DNA of 21,250 nt, taken from NCBI GenBank assembly GCA_046538375.1, contig JBKHJA010000043.1, positions 1-21,250 on the forward strand. Direction: 5' to 3'. The notes beneath the pieces are model-generated. The model was given only the letters and a program-made list of their open reading frames with translations. It was not told the origin of the DNA and ran no database searches. Positions 14,936 to 21,250 of this stretch are shown here, piece by piece (within the stretch, counting starts at the first letter, position 1; each line of letters begins with the position of its first letter). This DNA is from JBKHJA01 sp046538375 (GTDB lineage: Bacteria; Acidobacteriota; Aminicenantia; Aminicenantales; Aminicenantaceae). Both the position numbers and the translations under genes were made by a program.

Positions 14936-15418
14936 ATGAAAGAAAACATCCATTTTAAACTCAACGGCAGGCCTCTGCGCCTGACCGTGGATGGGGAACG
15001 CATGCTCTTATGGGTTTTGCGCTCGGAGCTGGGCCTTACTGGAGTCAAATATGGCTGTGGGGAAGGTTTCTGCGGCGCCTGTACTGTTTTGGTCAACAAG
15101 GAGGCTGTCAGATCCTGCCAGTTTCCGGTAAAAAATGCTGTGGGGAAAGAAGTCCTAACCATCGAAAGCCTTGCCCGAAACAAAAAGCTTCATCCCCTGC
15201 AGGAAGCCTTCATCAAACACAATGCCCTGCAGTGCGGATACTGCACTCCCGGGATGATTCTCAATGCCTACAGCCTGTTGTGGAAGTATCCCCAGCCCAC
15301 CACTGAACAGATAATCCAGGCTATGGAAGGAAATCTATGCCGGTGCGGGACTTATTCCCGTATCATCGAGGCCATCCGCACTGCCTCCAGAGCCATGAAA
15401 GAAAGGAGGCAGAGATGA
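14936..15418 (+). CDS. 2Fe-2S subunit of a xanthine dehydrogenase-family molybdenum hydroxylase
   Basis: A 160-aa electron-transfer subunit. The start is the ATG at 14936, with AGGAGG 6 nt upstream; an upstream GTG at 14918 overlaps this site and is unlikely. Residues 1-80 form a plant-type ferredoxin domain with Cys41, 46, 49 and 61 (CGEGFCGAC...C). Residues about 85-155 form the helical domain carrying the second cluster: Cys100 and 103 (CGYC) and Cys135 and 137 (CRC). This is the expected layout for XdhC/CoxS/IorA-type subunits. It passes electrons from the molybdenum cofactor. It has no export signal and overlaps the next gene by ATGA, so the two are translated together. No FAD subunit gene is adjacent, which matches two-subunit isoquinoline 1-oxidoreductase or aldehyde oxidoreductase types. 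Confidence 0.95.
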   Translation: MKENIHFKLNGRPLRLTVDGERMLLWVLRSELGLTGVKYGCGEGFCGACTVLVNKEAVRSCQFPVKNAVGKEVLTIESLARNKKLHPLQEAFIKHNALQCGYCTPGMILNAYSLLWKYPQPTTEQIIQAMEGNLCRCGTYSRIIEAIRTASRAMKERRQR

Positions 15419-17589
15419 AAGAAAAGACGAGGAAAGATGAATATCAAAATGTTTACCTTGAATTGAGGGATGCGGTCGATCAGACTTATCTCAACCGCCG
15501 GGAATTTCTGAAGCTTTTAGGCGGAGGGATCATGGTGCTCTATTCGGTGAAAACTCCGGAAGCATTCATGCAGGAAACACAGCGCCGGAGGTTTGGCCGG
15601 GGATATCCTGATGACTTCAATGCCTACCTGAGGATCAAAGAAGATGGAAGGGTGGACTGCTTTACCGGGAAGATCGAGATGGGGCAGGGAATTGTAACCT
15701 CTCTGGCCCAGATACTGGCTGAAGAGCTTGATGTCACCCTGGATACAGTGGATATGGTGATGGGGGATACAGACCTTTGTCCCTGGGATATGGGGACTTT
15801 CGGCTCTCTGAGCATCGAATACTTTGGCCCTCCTTTAAGGGCTGCGGCTGCTGAAGCCAGAGCAATTTTGATTCAACTGGCTTCTGAGAAGCTGCGGCTG
15901 TCCCAGGACCGCCTGATAACAAAAGAAGGTATGGTCTTCGATAAAATCAATCCAGAGAAGAGGCTTTCTTATGCTGACCTGAGCAGGGGAAAGAGAATAG
16001 AAAGGCATCTGAAGGGAGAACCTCCGCTGACCCCGCCCTCCGACTTCACCGTCTGCGGGAAGCCGGAAAGCCGCACTGACGCTCTGGAGAAAGTCACCGG
16101 AGAGGCCCGGTATACAGGAGATATCCAGATTCCCGGCATGCTGCAGGCCAGGATTTTGAGACCACCTGCCCACGGCGCGGTTCTGAAGAGGGTGGATACT
16201 TCTGGAGCAGAAAAGATGAAAGGAGTGCAGGTGATTCGGGAAGGAGATATGATCGCAGTATTGCACCGGTCTTTCGACCAGGCAGATAGAGCTCTGGCCA
16301 GGATAAAAGCCCGATACCAGGTTCCTGAACCTAAGGTGAATGATCAGACCATTTTTAAACATTTGTTAGAAGCGGCCCCAGAAGGAGAAGTAGTCGAGCA
16401 GCAGGGGAATATAAATAAAGGGAAAAAACTGGCATCAGTGGTATTTGAAAAGACCTATCTTAACCGGTATCTTGCCCATGCTGCCATCGAACCTCACACT
16501 GCCGTAGCTGAGGTGAAAGGAAACAAAGCCACTGTATGGGCTTCTACCCAGACTCCATTCCGTGCTCAGGAGGAGGTGGCTCAGACCCTGGGCATACCTT
16601 CTGAGAACGTGCGGATCATCACTCCTTTTGTGGGCGGGGGATTTGGCGGAAAAACCCGAAACCAGCAGGTGGTGGAGGCTGCCCGATTGTCCAAGCTGAC
16701 AGGCAAGCCAGTCCAGGTGGCCTGGAGCCGGAAAGAGGAATTCTTTTACGACAGCTTTCAGCCGACAGCGGTGGTTGAAATAAGCTCAGGACTTGATGAC
16801 TCAGATAAGATTGTTTTCTGGGATTACCAGGTCTTTTATGCTGGCGAGCGAAGCTCCCAGCCGTTTTATGATATTCCTCATTACCGCATTGTCTCCCGGG
16901 GAGGGTGGATGCGGCCGGACCGAAAAGTCCATCCCTTTGCGGTGGGTGCCTGGAGAGGTCCGGGAAGCAACACCAACACCTTTGCCAGAGAACTGCATAT
17001 GGATCTGATGGCCTCAGAAGCTGGCATGGATCCCCTGGAGTTCCGGATGAAAAACCTTACGGATAAAAGAATGACCAGGGTCCTGGAGACTGTGGCCCAG
17101 AAATTCGGCTGGACTCCGGCCAAGACTCCCTCTGGCCGGGGGTATGGATTGGCCTGTGTTGACTATCTGGGCACCTATGTGGCCGCCATGGCCGAGGTGG
17201 AAGTGGATGAGAAAAGGGGAAACATCAAGGTTAAGCGGGTAGTAAGCGCCCAGGATATGGGTCGGGTCATCAATCCGGAAGGCGCCAGAGCACAGATGGA
17301 AGGCGGAATCACCATGGGATTGGGATATGCTTTGAGGGAAGAGATCCATTTTGAAGGTGGGAAAATTCACGATCTTAACTTTGACACCTATGAAATCCCC
17401 CGTTTTTCCTGGGTGCCCAAGATAGAGACTGTGCTGGTGGACAATCCAGAGCTCAATCCTCAGGGTGGGGGAGAGCCGGCCATAACACCCATGGGGGGAG
17501 TGATCGCCAACGCAGTCTATGACGCCGCCGGAGTCAGGCTGGACCAGCTCCCCATGACCCCTGAGCGGATCAAGAAAGCGACGAAATGA
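15415..17589 (+). CDS. molybdopterin-binding subunit of a molybdenum hydroxylase (IorB-like)
   Basis: A 724-aa catalytic subunit that hydroxylates an aldehyde or N-heterocycle with water-derived oxygen. The ATG at 15415 overlaps the previous stop and has AAAGGAGG 5 nt upstream. Residues 27-38 (NRREFLKLLGGG) form a Tat motif about 26 residues in, as in isoquinoline 1-oxidoreductase beta subunits, so the complex is likely periplasmic. MGQG (89-92), the a/b hammerhead start VTGEARYTGDI (227-237), VGGGFGGK (406-413), AWRGPG (512-517) and GGGEPAI with Glu687, the likely catalytic base, are present. The MGQG and early domain before the hammerhead is the order used by IorB rather than by xanthine dehydrogenase. 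The substrate cannot be assigned. Cofactor-maturation genes are not in the window. Confidence 0.94.
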   Translation: MKEKTRKDEYQNVYLELRDAVDQTYLNRREFLKLLGGGIMVLYSVKTPEAFMQETQRRRFGRGYPDDFNAYLRIKEDGRVDCFTGKIEMGQGIVTSLAQILAEELDVTLDTVDMVMGDTDLCPWDMGTFGSLSIEYFGPPLRAAAAEARAILIQLASEKLRLSQDRLITKEGMVFDKINPEKRLSYADLSRGKRIERHLKGEPPLTPPSDFTVCGKPESRTDALEKVTGEARYTGDIQIPGMLQARILRPPAHGAVLKRVDTSGAEKMKGVQVIREGDMIAVLHRSFDQADRALARIKARYQVPEPKVNDQTIFKHLLEAAPEGEVVEQQGNINKGKKLASVVFEKTYLNRYLAHAAIEPHTAVAEVKGNKATVWASTQTPFRAQEEVAQTLGIPSENVRIITPFVGGGFGGKTRNQQVVEAARLSKLTGKPVQVAWSRKEEFFYDSFQPTAVVEISSGLDDSDKIVFWDYQVFYAGERSSQPFYDIPHYRIVSRGGWMRPDRKVHPFAVGAWRGPGSNTNTFARELHMDLMASEAGMDPLEFRMKNLTDKRMTRVLETVAQKFGWTPAKTPSGRGYGLACVDYLGTYVAAMAEVEVDEKRGNIKVKRVVSAQDMGRVINPEGARAQMEGGITMGLGYALREEIHFEGGKIHDLNFDTYEIPRFSWVPKIETVLVDNPELNPQGGGEPAITPMGGVIANAVYDAAGVRLDQLPMTPERIKKATK

Positions 17590-17676
17590 TGATATGGAGA
17601 CAGTTCTAATTTTTTCTTTTTTCTCCAAGAAGGTGGTTAAGGTCAGAGGATTATTTTGGTATGATTGAATGTCAAT

Positions 17677-18051
17677 ATGAGCAGGAAAGTCACCATCAAT
17701 ATTTCATGCCCTCACTGCGGCTTCATGAAAGCCACCGCAGTGTATACCTCTGTCAATGTGACCCTCAATCCTGAGCTCAGAAGGGAATTATTTGATGACC
17801 GGTTGAATAGATTCAAATGTCCGGATTGTGGAAAAATATTTCTGGTTGAAATCAACCTCATGTATCACGACATGGAGAGAAAGTTTGCGGTATGGTACTG
17901 CCCACAAGGAGATGTTCCGGAGATAGAAAAGGAAACCTTCGGGAAGCTGTCTCAAAAGATGGGAATGGGGGAGTACCTTTCTCAGGCTCCCTCCACATAT
18001 GACTGGGAGGATTTTAAAAAGGCCATCCTCAAAATTGAAGAAAGCACATAA
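17677..18051 (+). CDS. CpXC-domain zinc-binding protein
   Basis: A 124-aa protein from the ATG at 17677; a TTG at 17665 in frame is possible and neither has a clear ribosome binding site. Two CPxC knuckles, CPHC (Cys11, 14) and CPDC (Cys48, 51), are separated by about 33 residues, with a further CP at Cys75 in FAVWYCP. This arrangement matches the CpXC domain, a probable zinc-ribbon-like fold of unknown function. The C-terminal third is acidic and helical. It may be cotranscribed with the small gene 62 bp downstream, whose own strong ribosome binding site suggests independent translation. It starts 87 bp after the molybdenum hydroxylase operon; no functional link is evident. Confidence 0.8.
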   Translation: MSRKVTINISCPHCGFMKATAVYTSVNVTLNPELRRELFDDRLNRFKCPDCGKIFLVEINLMYHDMERKFAVWYCPQGDVPEIEKETFGKLSQKMGMGEYLSQAPSTYDWEDFKKAILKIEEST

Positions 18052-18113
18052 AGAATAAACCTGAATTCATAATATTTATCTTTATACCTGGGTAAACTAT
18101 CAAGGAGGACTTT

Positions 18114-18395
18114 ATGACAGCAGAAGAAAAGCCTAAAATTACCGAAGAAGAATTTGTCAGGCGGGCGGTCAAAAAGCTCAGGGGCAGCTACAAGGGGATT
18201 CACAGCGTTTACAGCGGATTCAATTCAGCATTCAAACAGTATTTTGGCTCCAATCCCGTAACCACCACTCAAAGACTGGCCAGGGAAGGCAAAATCTCCG
18301 TTCGTCCAGTTAAGGGCGGAGTGATGATATACCTGCCTGAAGATGCTCCCAGTACTGCAGAGAGTGTCTTAAAAAAGATCCTTGAAGAGGAGTAA
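18114..18395 (+). CDS. small conserved-looking protein, possible winged helix
   Basis: A 93-aa protein with a strong start: AAGGAGG 5 nt before the ATG at 18114. The N-terminal half is charged and helical (EEEFVRRAVKKLRG). The region YSGFNSAFKQYFGSNPVTTT followed by QRLAREGKISVRPVKGGVMI looks like a helix followed by a beta-hairpin, as in winged-helix DNA-binding folds, but this is inference from pattern only. I recognise no named family. It follows the CpXC gene and converges with the thioesterase gene, the two stop codons being one base apart. Confidence 0.75.
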   Translation: MTAEEKPKITEEEFVRRAVKKLRGSYKGIHSVYSGFNSAFKQYFGSNPVTTTQRLAREGKISVRPVKGGVMIYLPEDAPSTAESVLKKILEEE

Positions 18396-18396
18396 A

Positions 18397-18846
18397 CTAA
18401 GAATTTAGTTTTGTTTCAAGGCTTTTCTCAAGAAACTTCTTCATGGAGTCTTTCACCTTGAAATAGGTTCCCTCTGCTTCAGCCACCAAGGTGTGGTTTT
18501 GTTTTACCGCTTTTCCTTCAGCCGTTATGATCCGCCCCTTTTCTTCTTTTATCCATCCTTCAAGCCATATCTTTTCGCCAATCTTTACCGGGTTTTTGAA
18601 TTTAATGTCCATACTGGTGGTGACCACCATTATTTCCAGGGCGAGGATGGATTTTATCATCACCTCATCCAGAAGGGTGGAGATAATCCCCCCGTGCAGG
18701 ATGTCCTTGTAACCTTGGAGATAAGGGGAGGCGATATATTCTGCTTTGGCTTTTCCCTCATCAAAGTAGAAATCGATTTTTAAGCCGCATTCATTTTTGT
18801 CCCCACACACAAAACAGTGAGAATACTTGGTAATCAATTTTGCCAT
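18397..18846 (-). CDS. PaaI-type hotdog-fold thioesterase
   Basis: A 149-aa acyl-CoA thioesterase-like protein of the hotdog fold. HGGIISTLLDEVM (residues 51-63) is the signature helix, with the usual HGG turn and acidic residues Asp60 and Glu61 near the active site. The N-terminal CFVCGDKNECGLKI is the typical leading motif of this subgroup and may bind metal. Such enzymes hydrolyse acyl- or aryl-acyl-CoA thioesters; the exact substrate cannot be read here. The start at 18846 has GAGAGG about 8 nt upstream. It is cytoplasmic, lacks a signal and sits 182 bp downstream of the alcohol dehydrogenase gene on the same strand, so cotranscription is possible but not shown. Confidence 0.88.
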   Translation of the reverse strand: MAKLITKYSHCFVCGDKNECGLKIDFYFDEGKAKAEYIASPYLQGYKDILHGGIISTLLDEVMIKSILALEIMVVTTSMDIKFKNPVKIGEKIWLEGWIKEEKGRIITAEGKAVKQNHTLVAEAEGTYFKVKDSMKKFLEKSLETKLNS

Positions 18847-19028
18847 CTTTCATCCTCTCTTTTTAATCAAAAGGCATCTGGTCTGTCCTGAAAAAAACAT
18901 AAAGGCTGTATAGATTATCATTTTTCAACAGAAGACCCTTTCCAGCACAATACCGGAGTCTCTTATTCAACAAACACTCAAACCTGTGCAGAAGGAAGTA
19001 ATCTCTTCTGTTGAATCGGGAAACTTCC

Positions 19029-20057
19029 TTAACTTATTTTAAGGACTTTGGCGCCGCGAATTTTTCTTTCTTTGATCTCCAGCAAAGCCCTGTTGGCTTG
19101 TTCCAGCGGATATTCCTGGACTTCGGGTTGGATGGGGATCTCAGCCGCCAGGTTTAAAAATTCTCTGACATCGGCCCGCTCCACGTTGGCCACGCTTTTG
19201 ATCTCTTTCTCCATCCAGAGATGGGTGGTGTAATCCAGGTTCAAAAGATAATCCTTGTCCACATCTTCTTTGCGGATGGCATTGATAACCAGCCTTCCGC
19301 CGCTGTCCAGGTTCTTCAGGGCTTCCACCACTGGTTTCCACACTGGTGTGGTATCGATGATGCTGTCCAGTTTTTCTGGTGATTCTTCTGCAGTATATCC
19401 TGCCCACACCGCTCCCAGCTCCAGGGCGAACTCTTGCTCCTTTTCACTGCGGGCAAACACGTAAACTTGAGTGTGGGGAAATTTGTGCTTGGTCAACTTG
19501 AGCACCAGATGGGCGGAAGCTCCAAAGCCGGTGAGCCCCAGTTTCTGGCCGTCTTGGATGGTGGTCAGTTTCAATGAGCGGTAGCCGATGGCGCCGGCGC
19601 AGAGGAGGGGGGCTGCTTCTGAATCCGAGAAAACAGCAGGAATCTTGACGGCAAAATCTTCCGGAACAATCATATACTCTGCATACCCTCCGTCAGCATC
19701 TCTTCCTGTGGCCTGGAAATCTGGACAAAGATTTTCCTGTCCGCCGCGGCAGAACTTGCATTTCCCGCAGGCCGAATAAATCCAGGCCACCCCCACCCGG
19801 TCGCCTGGTTTGTGCCTGGTGGCTTTGCTGCCCATCTGTTCCACCATCCCCACAACCTGATGGCCCAGGATGATAGGCAGCCGATGGGGAGGTGTTCTTC
19901 CCTCGATTTCATCCAGTTCTGTGTGGCAGACTCCACAGGTGTGGATCTTGATCAGGAGTTCCTGCTCTCCAGGCTCAGGTTTCGAGACCTCCCTCAGTTC
20001 AAGAGGTTTTTTATCTTCATGGAGGTTGGTGGTTTTGGTCATGACCATGGCCTTCAT
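19029..20057 (-). CDS. zinc-dependent alcohol dehydrogenase family protein
   Basis: A 342-aa medium-chain dehydrogenase. The start is the ATG at 20057 with GGAGG 8 nt upstream; a TTG at 20078 would precede that site and is rejected. Catalytic zinc ligands are Cys44 (GVCHTEL), His66 (GHQVVG) and Cys153 (LLCAGAIGY). Structural zinc cysteines are Cys97, 100, 103 and 111 (CGKCKFCRGGQENLC). The nucleotide-binding turn is GLTGFGASAH (174-183), the variant found in AdhA/YahK-like dehydrogenases in place of GxGGxG. It should interconvert an alcohol and aldehyde or ketone with NAD(P)H in the cytoplasm. The neighbours (thioesterase downstream, DNA repair gene upstream) do not indicate a pathway. Confidence 0.93.
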   Translation of the reverse strand: MKAMVMTKTTNLHEDKKPLELREVSKPEPGEQELLIKIHTCGVCHTELDEIEGRTPPHRLPIILGHQVVGMVEQMGSKATRHKPGDRVGVAWIYSACGKCKFCRGGQENLCPDFQATGRDADGGYAEYMIVPEDFAVKIPAVFSDSEAAPLLCAGAIGYRSLKLTTIQDGQKLGLTGFGASAHLVLKLTKHKFPHTQVYVFARSEKEQEFALELGAVWAGYTAEESPEKLDSIIDTTPVWKPVVEALKNLDSGGRLVINAIRKEDVDKDYLLNLDYTTHLWMEKEIKSVANVERADVREFLNLAAEIPIQPEVQEYPLEQANRALLEIKERKIRGAKVLKIS

Positions 20058-20114
20058 CTGCGCTTCCTCCTCTCTCAATTTTCTTTCACTCTCCGCATAC
20101 GTTGTTCACACAAA

Positions 20115-20143
20115 TTCATACCATCCTCTCCAGCTTATTTCAA
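20115..20143 (-). promoter_or_regulatory. candidate promoter for the alcohol dehydrogenase
   Basis: On the minus strand TTGAAA (20143-20138) and TATGAA (20120-20115) are separated by 17 bp, giving a leader of about 50 nt before the ATG at 20057. The -35 box is good and the -10 box is moderate. Confidence 0.4.
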
Positions 20144-20295
20144 GCGGGCATTGTCCATCCACATCATCTTTTTTGGTGGCAGTTATGAATGTGAATGTAT
20201 AGGGAGTATGGGCAGCACAGCACAGCGGTGACAGGATACCTACGTATCATGGATATAAGGATACTTGTTTGTTTATATGGAGATCTTCCCTTTCT

Positions 20296-21039
20296 TTAAT
20301 GTTGGCGGGTCTTGGCCAGGATCTGTTTGCGTTTTTTTTCTGGAAATCTTTCGATGGCATAGCGCAGGGTGGTCCTGGGAATCTTTTTCCCGTTGTCCAG
20401 CAGGAAATTTTCCAATCTCTTCATGTCTGTCTTTCCTGACTCCCTCAGAAGCCAGCCGTTGGCTTTCTGGATCAGATCATCCTCATCAGAAAAAAGCTTT
20501 TTGGCTATGGTATGGACCCTCCTTATAGACTTTCCTTTCCTGGCGTGCTTGATAAAAGAAACAGCAGATGCCCGGCGCAGCCACCGGTTCTCAGAATCTG
20601 CCCATCCTATGACTTCATCCATAAGGTCAGGATACATTTCCATCAATGGGCTCACCACAGAGGGAGCGATGTGATCGACAGTGGCCCAGCTTGCGCAGTA
20701 ATCATGGAGTATCCATTTTTTGATGGCCAGAAGGTGATTTCTGTCCATGGATTTTATGTATCTTTCAAGAAGAAAAATAGCGATGGCCTTTGCTTCTAGA
20801 TAAGGATTGGGGAGCATCAATTCACAAAACGCCGTAACCTCTTTTAAGGTCCAGGTGGGTTTAATCGAGTAGTATAAATCTCTGGCCGTTTTCCTCAGGT
20901 CTGCTGCAGAGAATCCCAGAATGGAAACTTTTTCTTTGAAATATTTCTGGCCCTGGGCTGCTTTCCCGGCGTCCGCATTCTTTTTCAGAACGGCCAGAGC
21001 GTGATCTGCAAGTTCTTCTGGTGTCCGATGATTTTTCAT
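20296..21039 (-). CDS. DNA alkylation repair protein (AlkD-like HEAT-repeat)
   Basis: A 247-aa all-helical protein resembling the AlkC/AlkD DNA alkylation repair family, which removes alkylated bases such as 3-methyladenine or 7-methylguanine. The start chosen is the ATG at 21039 with CGGAG 7 nt upstream; a GTG at 21054 is an alternative. Trp118 and Asp122 (SWATVDH), an Arg around 155-156 (WLRRAS) and Trp196 (NGWLLRE) match the spacing of the Trp-Asp-Arg-Trp active-site set of AlkD. The length suits the family. It is cytoplasmic and transcribed alone; about 240 bp separate it from the dehydrogenase downstream. Confidence 0.9.
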   Translation of the reverse strand: MKNHRTPEELADHALAVLKKNADAGKAAQGQKYFKEKVSILGFSAADLRKTARDLYYSIKPTWTLKEVTAFCELMLPNPYLEAKAIAIFLLERYIKSMDRNHLLAIKKWILHDYCASWATVDHIAPSVVSPLMEMYPDLMDEVIGWADSENRWLRRASAVSFIKHARKGKSIRRVHTIAKKLFSDEDDLIQKANGWLLRESGKTDMKRLENFLLDNGKKIPRTTLRYAIERFPEKKRKQILAKTRQH

Positions 21040-21200
21040 GATCCAACTCCGCACATTATTTTCAATTTATTCTGCCTCTTTGACCAATAATGAAGATTTT
21101 CATCAGGGATACGTGAGTATGGCCAATAATATTAAATGAAATGGCTGGGCCCGTCCCCTATCTTCTATTGTTCCTTTCTCTCTAACTTTTCAATATCTTA

Positions 21201-21250
21201 AGTGGGGTCAAATTTATAATTTTTTGTTTCAAATAACCTGATACAGACAT
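21201..21250. other. possible edge of an interspersed repeat
   Basis: The AT-rich right edge carries AGTGGGGTCAAATTTATAAT, a GTGGGGTCA-type motif reminiscent of sequences near REP-associated transposases. The window ends here, so no gene or second copy can be seen. Confidence 0.2.

Noticed and set aside
17594..17627. Terminator after the molybdenum hydroxylase operon
   Set aside because: Only a 6-bp TGGAGA/TCTCCA pairing with a loop over 20 nt, and the T-run lies inside the loop rather than after the stem.

Overview
The window reads as a chromosomal segment of a Gram-negative-type bacterium of moderate GC content. Lipoprotein signals, Sec signals and three twin-arginine (Tat) signals point to a periplasm. 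Most starts carry strong AGGAGG-like ribosome binding sites. There are no rRNA or tRNA genes, no CRISPR array and no intact transposase. The gene mix (many S12-type serine hydrolases, an S9 peptidase lipoprotein, Tat-exported redox enzymes) would suit an Aminicenantes/Acidobacteriota-like lineage, but the sequence alone does not prove this.

Layout. 1-426: intergenic, with a possible gene remnant and one copy of a 26-bp direct repeat. 427-2343 (-): S9 prolyl-oligopeptidase-type lipoprotein, followed by the second 26-bp repeat. 2601-3815 (-): alanine racemase with a Tat-like leader. 3971-5188 (-): DEAD-box RNA helicase, copy 1. 5510-6199 (+): unknown lipoprotein. 6390-6614 (-): DUF378 membrane protein. 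7136-8584 (+): exported S12-type serine hydrolase. 8692-9906 (-): helicase copy 2. 10279-11580 (-): Tat-exported aldo/keto reductase with a C-terminal Fe-S domain. 11709-12033 (+): decayed serine hydrolase. 12040-13950 (-): large serine hydrolase with C-terminal DUF3471-like repeats. 14329-14568 (+): small basic protein. 14936-17589 (+): two-gene molybdenum hydroxylase operon (2Fe-2S subunit plus Tat-tagged molybdopterin subunit). 17677-18051 (+): CpXC-domain zinc protein. 18114-18395 (+): small unknown protein. 18397-18846 (-): hotdog thioesterase. 19029-20057 (-): zinc alcohol dehydrogenase. 20296-21039 (-): AlkD-like DNA alkylation repair protein.

The most notable structure is a duplicated block with complementary gene loss. 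The inferred ancestral unit was alr (-), a divergently transcribed serine hydrolase (+) and a helicase (-). In the left copy (3796-5331) alr and the helicase survive, and the hydrolase is reduced to a 24-codon tail fused to the helicase 3' end. In the right copy (6815-10048) the hydrolase and helicase survive, and alr is reduced to its ribosome binding site and first six codons. The two helicase genes are identical over 1,016 bp but differ by several percent downstream, which suggests gene conversion or an assembly artefact.

Functionally the left half is rich in periplasmic peptide and D-amino-acid-type enzymes (S9 peptidase, exported racemase, penicillin-binding-protein-like hydrolases). The right half is rich in redox enzymes (aldo/keto reductase, molybdenum hydroxylase, alcohol dehydrogenase). 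Links between them as pathways are inference.
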